Positions 57,146 to 64,000 of a stretch of DNA of 64,000 bases are shown here, piece by piece; the first letter of the stretch is position 1; each line of letters begins with the position of its first letter. This DNA comes from CAINDI01 sp037127585. GTDB taxonomy: Bacteria; Verrucomicrobiota; Verrucomicrobiia; Palsa-1439. The stretch is taken from positions 5,796 to 69,795 of the forward strand of contig JBAXYB010000004.1 of the NCBI GenBank assembly GCA_037127585.1, given 5' to 3'. A model generated the notes under the pieces. It was not told the DNA's origin and did no database searches. It was given only the letters and a program-made list of their open reading frames with translations. The position numbers were made by a program, and so were the translations under genes.

Positions 57146-57757
57146 TTAGGCGCAGGTCTCGAACGCCCGCGCTCGTTCGGCGCACTTGTTACAGCGACCA
57201 CACGCCCGACCGCCGCGTGGCGCGACACAGGAGAAAGTCAGGTGCAACGGCAAACCACGACCGCGGCGGATCACCTGCGCCTTCGCGAGCGACCGGAAGG
57301 GAGCGATGACTTTCAACTGGCAGTTCAGCGCGTTACCGGCGAGGCGGGCGAAGTCGCGGAAGAATTTCGGGGTCGCATCCGGGAAGGGATTGTGGCCGAG
57401 CGAGCCGATGGCGATGACCGGGATCTTATTCAGCGCGCAGAAGACCGCGGCTTTCGAGAGCAACATGAGGTTGCGGCCCGGGAGATACATCTTTTCGTCG
57501 GCGGTTTTCGCGCCGGGGACGTTTTTGCCAGTGAGGCTCCAGTGGTTGCCATAATCGACCGGCGAGTTGAGGACGGTGAGCGGACCGGCGTGAATGGCGC
57601 GGAGATACCGGCGGAGATGGCGGAGTTCCGCGGTTTCCCATATCAAGCCATGCCGGATGAAGACTGGATAAACGCGCCGGTGGCGGTGCGCCAACTCGGC
57701 CAACATCACGCAGCTATCGAGGCCACCGCTGACGAGGGCGCAGACGGTACTTTTCAT
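57146..57757 (-). CDS. queC: 7-cyano-7-deazaguanine synthase QueC
   Basis: The 203-residue protein has the PP-loop 'ALVSGGLDSCVMLAELA' (7-23), 'YLPGRNLMLLSKAAVFCA' and the C-terminal zinc cysteines in 'CVAPRGGRACGRCNKCAER'. QueC makes preQ0 from 7-carboxy-7-deazaguanine with ATP and ammonia. It is slightly shorter than E. coli QueC (231). The partner queD is at 1554-1955; queE and queF were not found. It could also feed other deazapurine pathways. Confidence 0.9.
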   Translation of the reverse strand: MKSTVCALVSGGLDSCVMLAELAHRHRRVYPVFIRHGLIWETAELRHLRRYLRAIHAGPLTVLNSPVDYGNHWSLTGKNVPGAKTADEKMYLPGRNLMLLSKAAVFCALNKIPVIAIGSLGHNPFPDATPKFFRDFARLAGNALNCQLKVIAPFRSLAKAQVIRRGRGLPLHLTFSCVAPRGGRACGRCNKCAERARAFETCA

Positions 57758-57791
57758 TTCATTCGCGACCGGTCGCGATTACAAATCGCTC

Positions 57792-58073
57792 CTACATGGA
57801 CTGCCGGATCGTCTCTTTCTCAGCTTCGAGTTTGTCGCGGAGGCGGGCGACGCCGACGCGGAGATTCTCGGCTAACTTCTGCGCGTCTTCCGCTTTGCCG
57901 GCAGTGCGGGCGGTGGCGATCTTCGGGGTGAGGTCGAGTTCGACCTCGGCGATTTTGGCTTTGTAGATGCGCTCCAGTTCCGCGAGCTTTTCTTTTTGCG
58001 CGGCGGTGAGTTTCGCGGCGGATTTTCCGCCGGTGCGTTCGAGGGCGAGCTCCCAAGAGGATTTAAGGGCCAT
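57792..58073 (-). CDS. Small coiled-coil protein
   Basis: From the ATG at 58073 the protein is 93 residues, almost entirely helical and charged ('LAELERIYKAKIAEVELDLT', 'DAQKLAENLRVGVARLRDKL'). No known domain is seen. The ATG shares one base with the Rieske gene stop (TGATG), so translation is coupled. Confidence 0.65.
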   Translation of the reverse strand: MALKSSWELALERTGGKSAAKLTAAQKEKLAELERIYKAKIAEVELDLTPKIATARTAGKAEDAQKLAENLRVGVARLRDKLEAEKETIRQSM

Positions 58074-58378
58074 CAGATTTTCACTTTCACGTCGTTGCCT
58101 TCGATGACGACATCGAACCGGTCCACTTTCGCCGTCGGGATGACGGGCGATTGGCCGGTGGTGCAGTCGAATCGCCAGCCGTGCCACGGGCAGGTGACGA
58201 CGCAGCCGTCGAGCATGCCTTCGCTCAGCGGACCGCCGCGATGCGGGCAGACGTTGTCGATGGCGTGCAGCTTCCCGTCGATGTTGAAGAGCGCAAGTTC
58301 GCGCTCGCCGGCGACGACGGTTTTGCCTTCACCGGGCTTGAGGTCGGAGGTCTCGGCTACTTTGATAAGGTCACTCAT
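58073..58378 (-). CDS. Rieske [2Fe-2S] ferredoxin-like protein
   Basis: From the ATG at 58378 the protein is 101 residues, one Rieske domain with C44/H46 in 'CPHRGGP' and C63/H66 in 'CPWHGWRFD'. The size and soluble start match Rieske-type ferredoxins or the NirD-like small subunit. It carries electrons to an unidentified partner. It is divergent from the DUF4202 gene by 15 nt. Confidence 0.93.
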   Translation of the reverse strand: MSDLIKVAETSDLKPGEGKTVVAGERELALFNIDGKLHAIDNVCPHRGGPLSEGMLDGCVVTCPWHGWRFDCTTGQSPVIPTAKVDRFDVVIEGNDVKVKI

Positions 58379-58393
58379 GGTATTGTTTGTGGC

Positions 58394-58963
58394 ATGGATT
58401 CGGAACGGTTTCAAGACGCGATTACCCGCATCGACGCCGCCAACGCCGGTGACCCGCAGGGCGGCGCGTTGCCCTACTCGCAACACGTCTCGGCGTGGGT
58501 CGTGAAACTCGCGCCCGCCGCCAGCGAACCGCTCCGGCTCGCCGCGCGGGCCCAGCACATTTGCCGGTGGTTGAGTCCACGTGATTCATATCCACCCGGT
58601 CGGATCGGGTACTTGAAATGGCGCGAGGATTTGAAACAGTTTCACGCCAGGAAAGCCGGGGAGATTCTCCGGGAAGTCGGTTACGACCCGAATACGATTG
58701 ACCGCGTCCAACATCTGATTTGCAAACGCAATTTCCCACGCGACGAGGAGGGCCGGGTGTTGGAGGACGCGTTGTGTCTGACGTTTTTGGAGATACAGTT
58801 CGCTGAGACTACAGCCAAGACCGGGAATGACAAGATGGTCGAAATCCTCCGCAAAACTTGGCGCAAGATGACGCCAGCGGCGCAGGCGTTGGCCGGGACG
58901 TTGCCGCTGACCGATGCCCAGCGCGCCCTGCTCGAACAAGCGCTCACGCCGCAAGCTCCGTAA
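58394..58963 (+). CDS. DUF4202 domain protein
   Basis: From the ATG at 58394 the protein is 189 residues, matching the DUF4202 pattern as I remember it: 'RFQDAITRIDAANAGDP', 'YSQHVSAWVVKLAP', 'RAAQHICRW'-like 'AARAQHICRWLSPRDSYP', 'GYLKWREDLKQFHA' and 'DALCLTFLEIQFA'. The His/Asp pattern hints at an HD-like metal site but this is not proved. Members often sit near sulfur or siroheme/nitrite genes; here the neighbour is a Rieske protein. Confidence 0.8.
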   Translation: MDSERFQDAITRIDAANAGDPQGGALPYSQHVSAWVVKLAPAASEPLRLAARAQHICRWLSPRDSYPPGRIGYLKWREDLKQFHARKAGEILREVGYDPNTIDRVQHLICKRNFPRDEEGRVLEDALCLTFLEIQFAETTAKTGNDKMVEILRKTWRKMTPAAQALAGTLPLTDAQRALLEQALTPQAP

Positions 58964-59072
58964 TTTACTGGGCGGGCCGTTCAGTCTTGTCTGGTCGTGG
59001 TGATAAACTTTCTTACCGGTGCGAATTTTCGGTAACCAATCTTCAACTTGGCGGATTTGTCAAAGGTAACCG

Positions 59073-59207
59073 ATGCTTTTGTTCATCAGTCGGTTAGCGC
59101 ACAGTGAGCAGCGGTTGTCGATTGACAAGACGGGGGTGGCGCAGCATCTTGGCTTGTCGAGTGCTATTGATGAGTATGAGAAATACCAAAACCACGTAGG
59201 AGAATAA
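59073..59207 (+). CDS. Possible small ORF before the TadE genes
   Basis: A 44-codon frame ('MLLFISRLAHSEQRLSIDKT...') ends 4 nt before the TadE ATG, with the TadE ribosome site GTAGGAGAA inside its end. It does not look like a Flp pilin (no G-E motif or long hydrophobic helix). It may be chance. The remaining 110 nt up to the DUF4202 gene show nothing I recognise. Confidence 0.25.
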   Translation: MLLFISRLAHSEQRLSIDKTGVAQHLGLSSAIDEYEKYQNHVGE

Positions 59208-59211
59208 GATC

Positions 59212-59718
59212 ATGAACATCATCAAGCTGATTCAGAAGCGCTTCCTCGGGAAAAGTGTGTCGACCCGGCGCGGGCAGTCGATGGTGGAGTTCGCGATAGT
59301 GGCCCCGCTGTTCTTCTTGATGGTCTTTGGAATCATCGATATTGGGCGGGTCATTTTCTCCCAAATCACCCTGCAAAATGCGATGCGCCAAGCCGGCCGA
59401 TTCGCGGTCACCGGCAACCGCCTCACCGACCCGGTCACACTGCAGCCGATGTCGCGCGTGAATTCCATTATCGAAACCGCCAAGAAAGCAGCCGTCGGAC
59501 TTGACGTCACGAATATTCAGATCAGCAGCGCCGCCGGCGGCAACTCCGGGGCGGCTCGGGCGGGCGGCCCGCGCGATGTGGTGACGATCTCCATGACCTC
59601 CAATTTGAAGTTGATCACTCCGATGATTGGGCGGTTTTTTGGTGCGAGTGGCATTTATACGTTTACGGTGAAAACCACCTTCTTGAACGAACCCTTTGCA
59701 TCAACCCAAACGTCGTAG
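59212..59718 (+). CDS. TadE-like pseudopilin
   Basis: The 168-residue protein has the TadE N-terminus: a short basic leader, 'RRGQSMVEFAIVAPLFFLMV' with the E needed for prepilin processing, and a hydrophobic helix 'FGIIDIGRVIF'. The rest is a periplasmic domain. TadE is a minor pseudopilin of Tad (Flp) pili. It has a good Shine-Dalgarno site. The secretion motor (TadA/B/C) is not in the window. Confidence 0.85.
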   Translation: MNIIKLIQKRFLGKSVSTRRGQSMVEFAIVAPLFFLMVFGIIDIGRVIFSQITLQNAMRQAGRFAVTGNRLTDPVTLQPMSRVNSIIETAKKAAVGLDVTNIQISSAAGGNSGAARAGGPRDVVTISMTSNLKLITPMIGRFFGASGIYTFTVKTTFLNEPFASTQTS

Positions 59719-59730
59719 TAATTTTCACTA

Positions 59731-60273
59731 ATGCCGACCCTGCAACATATCCGCCAGCGATTGACCCGGTTTCTCCGACACGGCGAGTCCGGGCAAGCGT
59801 TTATTGAGTTAGCCTTCGTCGTCATGATGCTGGCGGTCTTGCTGTTTGGACTCATCGACTTTGGCCGCTTTCTTTACGAACGCCAGATCGTGGTGAACCT
59901 GTCTCGCGAAGGCGCGAACCTCGTTTTGCGGAACACCGCGGTGACCAATGCCGCCACCGCGGTCATGAACTCAGCCAGTCCCTTGAAGATGGCCACGCAG
60001 GGCCGGTTGATCATGAGCACAGTCACGAATAGCAACGGGGTTCGGCGCGTCACCAGTCAGTATGCGACCGGCGGATTGGCCAGTGGCTCGGCCAGCAAAC
60101 TCGGGGTTCTCAACGCTGTCGCCACCATGCCGGCAACAACCACGGTTATTCCGGCCGCTGGCAAAGTGTTATACGTCACGGAAGTCTATTACAAATTCAC
60201 GCCCATCACGCCGGTCGGGAAACTGCTCCAACTAGCCGCCCCATCCAATCTCTATGACGTGGCGTATTTCTAA
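59731..60273 (+). CDS. TadE-like pseudopilin (second copy)
   Basis: The 180-residue protein has 'RHGESGQAFIELAFVVMMLA' followed by 'VLLFGLIDFGRFLYERQIVV', the TadE/TadF motif. It starts 12 nt after the first TadE. The two share only the N-terminal motif, so they are distinct minor pseudopilins rather than a recent duplication. The predicted C-terminal domain ('TEVYYKFTPITPVGKLL') is family-like. Confidence 0.85.
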   Translation: MPTLQHIRQRLTRFLRHGESGQAFIELAFVVMMLAVLLFGLIDFGRFLYERQIVVNLSREGANLVLRNTAVTNAATAVMNSASPLKMATQGRLIMSTVTNSNGVRRVTSQYATGGLASGSASKLGVLNAVATMPATTTVIPAAGKVLYVTEVYYKFTPITPVGKLLQLAAPSNLYDVAYF

Positions 60274-60289
60274 TTCCTGGAGACAACCA

Positions 60290-61540
60290 ATGAAACTCAC
60301 CCGCCCCCGCCCCGCTCGCAGCTCACGCCAGGACGGCCAATCGATGGTGATGTTCGTGTTTTTTCTAGTGGTCTTGATCTTGTTCACGGGCCTCGGCATC
60401 GACCTCGGGTTCGCCTACATCACCAAAGCCAATCTCTCAAAAGCCGTTGACGCCGCTTGTTTGGAAGGGATGCTCAACGCCAATCAAGGCACTGTCACCG
60501 CGACGGCGATTGCCCAAAGCGTCTTCGCCGCCAATTACGGCCGCCCCGGCCGCGATACCGGGACCGTGACGCCGAACATCGTCATGAGTTTCAGCCCGCT
60601 CGGCCACCGGCTCGTCACCGTCGATGCGACGGCCCAGATCAACACCTTTTTCATCCGCATCTTACCGACCTGGAAACGCCTCAGCGTCAAAGCCAACGCC
60701 CAAGCCCAGCAACGCCGGCTCATCATGTCACTGGTGCTGGATCGTTCGGGGTCGATGATTAATGACCGTGGTGCTAATGTTCTCCCGCAGGCAGTCACCA
60801 ATTTCGTCGGCTATTTCGATGATGCAAACGATTACGTCTCCATGAACAGTTTCTCGACGTGGGGACGAACGGATGTGACGATCCGTCAGAACTTCAAATC
60901 CTCCATCACCGCGACTGCTAACGTTTGGATGGCGAACTTGAATGCAAACTTTAGTGGCAATACCTGCTCCGAGCAAGGGTTCACAAATGGACTGGCCCAA
61001 AACCAAAGCATCGTTGTCGCTCCCGGTGACGATGTCATCAAAGCGATTATCTTCTTCACCGATGGTTTGGCAAACGGGTTTAAGTACACGCTCAATTGTG
61101 GACCGAGAAACATTTCCAATTCGAATGGTGGGAGACCAACGATCACTGACCCACTCACCGGAGCAGTGAATAGTAACGGCTGCACCGTTCCTTCCACAAT
61201 CCCGTCGATCGACCCGTCGTACACCGGGAAGGCAAACATCAACACCGTGAGTTGCGGCGATATGCATGATGAAGCCGAAGCTCGCGCTGTGGCACTTGCC
61301 AGACAGGCGCGGGCACTTGGAAACATCGTTTATTGCGTTGGTCTGGGGAATGGTTTTTCGGAATGCTCACGGCCGGCCCTCAATCCCGACTTTCTTAAGG
61401 ACATGGCCAATACCACTGACAGTCCGCACTACGACCCAACTCAGCCCGTCGGCCTCTCCCTCGTCGCCGACGACCCCAGCGACGTCCAACCCCTCTTCGA
61501 CCAGATTCGCGCCGACATTCTGTTGCGCCTCACGCAATAA
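60290..61540 (+). CDS. TadG-like protein with von Willebrand factor A domain
   Basis: From the ATG at 60290 the protein is 416 residues. N-terminal 'RQDGQSMVMFVFFLVVLILF' and 'GLGIDLGFAYITKANLSKA' are TadG-like. A vWA domain follows with an intact MIDAS 'LVLDRSGSM' (about 146-154) and 'IIFFTDGLANG'. Eight or so Cys in the second half may form disulfides. It likely anchors or organises the pilus at the envelope. A ribosome site (CTGGAGA) lies before the ATG. Confidence 0.87.
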   Translation: MKLTRPRPARSSRQDGQSMVMFVFFLVVLILFTGLGIDLGFAYITKANLSKAVDAACLEGMLNANQGTVTATAIAQSVFAANYGRPGRDTGTVTPNIVMSFSPLGHRLVTVDATAQINTFFIRILPTWKRLSVKANAQAQQRRLIMSLVLDRSGSMINDRGANVLPQAVTNFVGYFDDANDYVSMNSFSTWGRTDVTIRQNFKSSITATANVWMANLNANFSGNTCSEQGFTNGLAQNQSIVVAPGDDVIKAIIFFTDGLANGFKYTLNCGPRNISNSNGGRPTITDPLTGAVNSNGCTVPSTIPSIDPSYTGKANINTVSCGDMHDEAEARAVALARQARALGNIVYCVGLGNGFSECSRPALNPDFLKDMANTTDSPHYDPTQPVGLSLVADDPSDVQPLFDQIRADILLRLTQ

Positions 61541-61560
61541 CAGTCATCCTCGCCGTTGAT

Positions 61561-61612
61561 GGGAGGGCGAGCCTCCCGGCGAGCCGCGGCTCGACTGGAA
61601 CCTCGCCCTCCC
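61561..61612. repeat. Palindromic repeat between TadG and the histidine kinase
   Basis: GGGAGGGCGAGCCTCCCGGC on the left pairs with the right arm CCTCGCCCTCCC, with an inner GAGCCGCGGCTC. Same family as 37030-37091. Confidence 0.8.
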
Positions 61613-61678
61613 GAGTTCCTCTCACTGGACCGCATTGCCGGTTTTACTAATCGCGCGAATCGCGGTAGTCTCGCCGCC

Positions 61679-62977
61679 GTGAAAGTCAGCACCAAACTCA
61701 GTACCGCTTTTTGCTTGGCGGCGGTCTTTCTCCTCGTCGTGGAAATCGCCGCAGTCATCGTTGTCGACCGGCTGAACTCGATTCTGGCCGCCACTAATCA
61801 CGCCAATCTCCAAGCCGGCCAAGTCGCCGAAGCCCTCCAAGCCTACCGGCTCGCGCCGCAACGCCGCGCGGATCTTGGGGCGCGCCTCGATGATTTGGAA
61901 CGGCTGGCCCGCACCCCGGCCGAGAACGACCTGATCACCAAGGCCCGGCAAGGGTTGACCACCGGCCAGCCCATGGTCGCCCTCGAAGAACTCGGCACAC
62001 TGTATCGGCAAGCCATCTTCAAGAATTCCACCCGCCTCCAAACCATCCATCACTGGACGACGATCGGCCTGATTGTAATCATGCTCGACAGCGTTCTCTT
62101 GTTCGTCGGCCTGACGTGGCTCGTGCGCCGGTGGCTGCTCCGGCCTTTGGGTTTCATGAATCACGGCGTGGCCGCGCTGGCCGCCGTCGATTTAGCGCGC
62201 CAAGTCTCGCCCATCGGCGACGAAGAATTCATCACCATTATCAACAACATCAACAAACTTGCCGGCGAACTCACCGCCCTGCGCGAAGCCGGCGAACGCA
62301 CCCAGCACCTCGCCAACATGGGCGAAGCTTGCTCGCACGTCACCCATAACGTCCGCAGCCTCCTCGGCTCGATCCGCTCCCTCGCCCAATACGAAAGCAA
62401 CGCCTCCGACGTTGACCCCGATTCCCGCGTCGGCTTCAACTACATCATCGCCCTCGTCAACAAACTCGACCAATGGGTGCGCGCCCTTCATTCCACCGTC
62501 TCCCCGCTGAACCCCGCCGTCGCGCCTCATCGAATCGAGCCGATCGTTCACGACGCCATCGCGCTCCTCGAACCACAAGTCACCGAGAAAAACCTCCGCG
62601 TTGATTACCGGACCGACGACGCCCTGCCGCGGGCGGTCATTGACCGGGGTTTGTTCGAACAAGCGTTCCTCGCCGTCCTTAGCAACGCCATCCAAGCCTC
62701 GCCGGCGGACGGCCAGATCGATGTCCTCCTGAAAAACGGTTCGCCCGACCGCGTCACCCTCCTCATCGAAGACCGCGGCCCCGGCATGTCCGACGATGTC
62801 CGGCAACGCGTGTTCGACCCGTACTTCACCACCAAACCCGAAAGCGCCGGCCTCGGTCTGACCATTGCCCGGGCGATCATGAAACGTCATGGGGGCGAAA
62901 TTGAAATCGACAGCGTCGCTAATCAAGGCACGCGCGTGCGGTTGCACTTTCCGGCCGCGAAGCAAACTTCGGTGTAG
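61679..62977 (+). CDS. Sensor histidine kinase
   Basis: From GTG 61679 the protein is 432 residues; an earlier ATG would translate the repeat. A membrane helix (about 8-28), a short periplasmic domain, a second helix (about 123-145) and a HAMP-like segment precede the dimerisation helix 'MGEACSHVTHNVRSLLGSIR', where His in 'THNVRS' is the likely phosphorylation site. The ATPase domain has 'NAIQAS', 'DRGPGMSDD' and 'FTTKPESAGLGLTIARAI'. No response regulator is adjacent. TAGTCT 7 nt before the GTG may be its -10 box. Confidence 0.88.
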   Translation: MKVSTKLSTAFCLAAVFLLVVEIAAVIVVDRLNSILAATNHANLQAGQVAEALQAYRLAPQRRADLGARLDDLERLARTPAENDLITKARQGLTTGQPMVALEELGTLYRQAIFKNSTRLQTIHHWTTIGLIVIMLDSVLLFVGLTWLVRRWLLRPLGFMNHGVAALAAVDLARQVSPIGDEEFITIINNINKLAGELTALREAGERTQHLANMGEACSHVTHNVRSLLGSIRSLAQYESNASDVDPDSRVGFNYIIALVNKLDQWVRALHSTVSPLNPAVAPHRIEPIVHDAIALLEPQVTEKNLRVDYRTDDALPRAVIDRGLFEQAFLAVLSNAIQASPADGQIDVLLKNGSPDRVTLLIEDRGPGMSDDVRQRVFDPYFTTKPESAGLGLTIARAIMKRHGGEIEIDSVANQGTRVRLHFPAAKQTSV

Positions 62978-63061
62978 GGCGGGCACGCCTGTCGTTTAGG
63001 CTGCCCGCCGTAGATTGACGGCAACGGCGCGCACCCCAAACGACGGGGATGCGCACCCTAC
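62974..63061. repeat. Palindromic repeat between the kinase and MoaDE genes
   Basis: GTAGGGCGGGCACGCCTGTC with inner CGTTTAGG pairs with CCAAACGACGGGGATGCGCA...CCCTAC. It resembles 30475-30576. It starts at the kinase stop and covers the convergent intergenic gap up to the MoaDE stop. Confidence 0.75.
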
Positions 63062-63681
63062 AACACAGCCGCTTTCCAGATCGGCACCTTCAACTTCAGC
63101 TCGTCGATGAGAAACTGCGCCGCCGCAAACGCCTCCGCCCGGTGACTCGCCTCGACGCGCACCAACAACGACGCCTCTCCCACCTTCACCACACCCAGCC
63201 GGTGCACCACGCGCACTCGCTTGACCGGCCACCGCTGCTTCGTCTCGTCAATGAGTTTGCGAAATTGATGTTCCGCCATCGCCCGGTACGCCGTGTAATC
63301 CAGCGCGCCGATCAACTTCCCATCTTCCCGGTCGCGCACCACACCCCAGAACACCACGATGCCGCCGATGTCCCCGGCCACCGCGCCCAATTTGTCATCG
63401 GCAATCGGTTGATCGGTGATGAGCAGTTCATCGTCCGCACCGCCTTGCAACGGCGGCAGCAAGGAAACGACGTCACCGTCCTTGAGCGAGTCTTCCCGGC
63501 GGGCGAATTCCACGCCGATGGCGATCAACGTCGTTTGGTCTGCCTCACGCAACCGGGGAAATTGCCGGTAAAGCTCCGTCAGTAAATCGGCCACCGTTGC
63601 CGGCGCCGGCAAGGTGATGTGGAGTTCGGTCTGGCCGGTGAGTTGCCGGAGGAAACTGAAGAGTTGAACGGTGATGTTCAC
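63058..63681 (-). CDS. MoaD-MoaE fusion (molybdopterin synthase, MoaX-like)
   Basis: The 207-residue protein joins MoaD (1-81, ending 'LLPPLQGG') to MoaE (about 90-207: 'GGIVVFWGVVRDREDG', 'RVVHRLGVVKVGEASL', 'ASHRAEAF', 'KVPIWKA'). MoaD must expose its C-terminal Gly-Gly for adenylation and sulfur loading, so the fusion probably needs cleavage after Gly81, as known for mycobacterial MoaX. Together the parts convert cyclic pyranopterin phosphate into molybdopterin. The start overlaps the hpt stop by 4 nt. Confidence 0.93.
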   Translation of the reverse strand: MNITVQLFSFLRQLTGQTELHITLPAPATVADLLTELYRQFPRLREADQTTLIAIGVEFARREDSLKDGDVVSLLPPLQGGADDELLITDQPIADDKLGAVAGDIGGIVVFWGVVRDREDGKLIGALDYTAYRAMAEHQFRKLIDETKQRWPVKRVRVVHRLGVVKVGEASLLVRVEASHRAEAFAAAQFLIDELKLKVPIWKAAVL

Positions 63682-64000
63682 TTCGCCGCAATCACGGACG
63701 GCTTGAGCGTGCCGACGTACGGGAGATTCCGGTAACGTTCGAGATAGTCGAGGCCGTAGCCGACGACGAACTTGTTCGGGATCCGAAAGGCCACGTAATC
63801 GGCTTGGAAAGCCTCCCGGTGCAGAATTTCTTTTTCGAGAAAAACCCCAAACTTCAACGACCGCGGCTGAAGTTTGCTGAGCATCTCGCGAATCTTCACC
63901 AGCGTCAGCCCGGTATCGAGAATGTCGTCCACCACGAGCACATCGCGACCGCGAACATCGAGTTGGAGCGCTTTGGTAATCGTGACTTCGCCCGCCGACT
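63678..64000 (-). CDS. hpt: Hypoxanthine phosphoribosyltransferase, C-terminal part (runs off right edge)
   Basis: About 107 residues are visible. 'DVLVVDDILDTGLTLVKIRE' is the PRPP-binding loop and 'YVAFRIPNKFVVGYGLDYLE' with 'RNLPYVGTLKP' is the characteristic end of Hpt. The enzyme salvages hypoxanthine and guanine to nucleotides. The N-terminus lies beyond 64000. It is translated just ahead of the MoaD-MoaE gene with a 4-nt overlap. Confidence 0.92.
   Translation of the reverse strand, partial: SAGEVTITKALQLDVRGRDVLVVDDILDTGLTLVKIREMLSKLQPRSLKFGVFLEKEILHREAFQADYVAFRIPNKFVVGYGLDYLERYRNLPYVGTLKPSVIAAK

Noticed and set aside
57060..57185. N-terminal extension of UbiD
   Set aside because: The added residues come from the palindrome at 57086-57142 and the queC end; the family start is the ATG at 57059.
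59212..60273. Recent tandem duplication of TadE
   Set aside because: The two proteins share only the N-terminal prepilin motif; the rest is unrelated in sequence.
61556..61678. N-terminal extension of the histidine kinase
   Set aside because: It translates the palindromic repeat; conserved sequence begins at GTG 61679 just before the first membrane helix.
5260..63061. CRISPR array made of the repeated palindromes
   Set aside because: The repeats are far apart, vary in family and have no regular spacers; no cas gene is present.
1..64000. tRNA, rRNA or integrated phage
   Set aside because: I saw no cloverleaf with a CCA-type end, no rRNA segments and no phage structural, integrase or transposase genes; a dedicated tRNA scan was not possible.

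Overview
The window is GC-rich, gene-dense chromosomal DNA from a Gram-negative bacterium. I infer Verrucomicrobiota or a close PVC relative. The supporting signs are outer-membrane genes (LptF and an LpxR-like deacylase), a protein of the TIGR04073 exosortase-associated family, UbiD and squalene/phytoene synthase homologues, Tad-type pseudopilin genes, and many short palindromic intergenic repeats. No rRNA, tRNA, CRISPR array, transposase, integrase or phage gene was seen.

Layout. 1-700: end of a VapBC-type toxin-antitoxin pair followed by a decayed 3' fragment of an acetyltransferase gene. 741-2737 (-): a pteridine-reductase-like SDR, QueD and an unknown gene. 2800-5263 (+): exosortase-associated protein, TPR protein, XseA. 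5377-11463 (+): DEAD-box helicase, then a tight run xseB-dxs-tlyA-nadK-EIIA(Ntr). 11686-18815: citramalate synthase, LpxR-like protein, convergent squalene/phytoene synthase, and cobalamin-dependent MetH. 18816-20179: an unusual zone in which the last codons of metH recur twice more, separated by an unknown small ORF and by a three-gene toxin-antitoxin (TA) module. 20410-28772: FKBP lipoprotein, then a long minus-strand operon pgk-tpiA-secG-oppABCDF. 29364-36972: polyamine uptake and use (potABCD, putrescine-type aminotransferase, FAD amine oxidase), broken by a second TA module that sits between a partial copy of the oxidase 5' end and the intact gene. 37110-43828: frameshifted sugar-kinase-like gene, HIT protein, Lon-N protein, membrane protein, PHP phosphoesterase. 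40838-46572 (-): AddA/AddB helicase-nuclease, with lptF divergent. 47759-51623: FHA protein, DAHP synthase, AAA+ ATPase, LysM protein. 51740-57757 (-): DnaE, zinc ribbon, UbiD, QueC. 58073-62977: Rieske protein, DUF4202, two TadE and one TadG pseudopilin, histidine kinase. 63058-64000 (-): MoaD-MoaE fusion and the end of a hypoxanthine phosphoribosyltransferase.

Three observations stand out. (1) Two TA modules, and probably a third at the left edge, are each bordered by a duplicated end of the neighbouring host gene (metH 3' end, oxidase 5' end, acetyltransferase 3' end). This suggests small cassettes that insert at gene ends and restore or duplicate the target terminus. (2) At least fifteen palindromic repeats of several sequence families lie between genes, and several lie in frame inside essential genes (dnaE, ubiD, the DEAD-box helicase, addA), adding short peptides. 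Two sit inside longer outer inverted repeats and look like small non-autonomous elements. (3) Many first genes of operons have a TTGNNN-17-TANNNT promoter ending only 6-9 bases before the start codon, so their mRNAs are predicted to be leaderless, while downstream genes use Shine-Dalgarno sites.

Functional themes are glycolysis coupled to secretion and peptide uptake, polyamine import and catabolism, isoprenoid precursors (Dxs) with a squalene/phytoene synthase, queuosine precursors (queD and queC 55 kb apart), recombinational repair (AddAB, ExoVII) and a Tad pseudopilin cluster without its secretion motor in view. All assignments come from reading the sequence; no database search was run.
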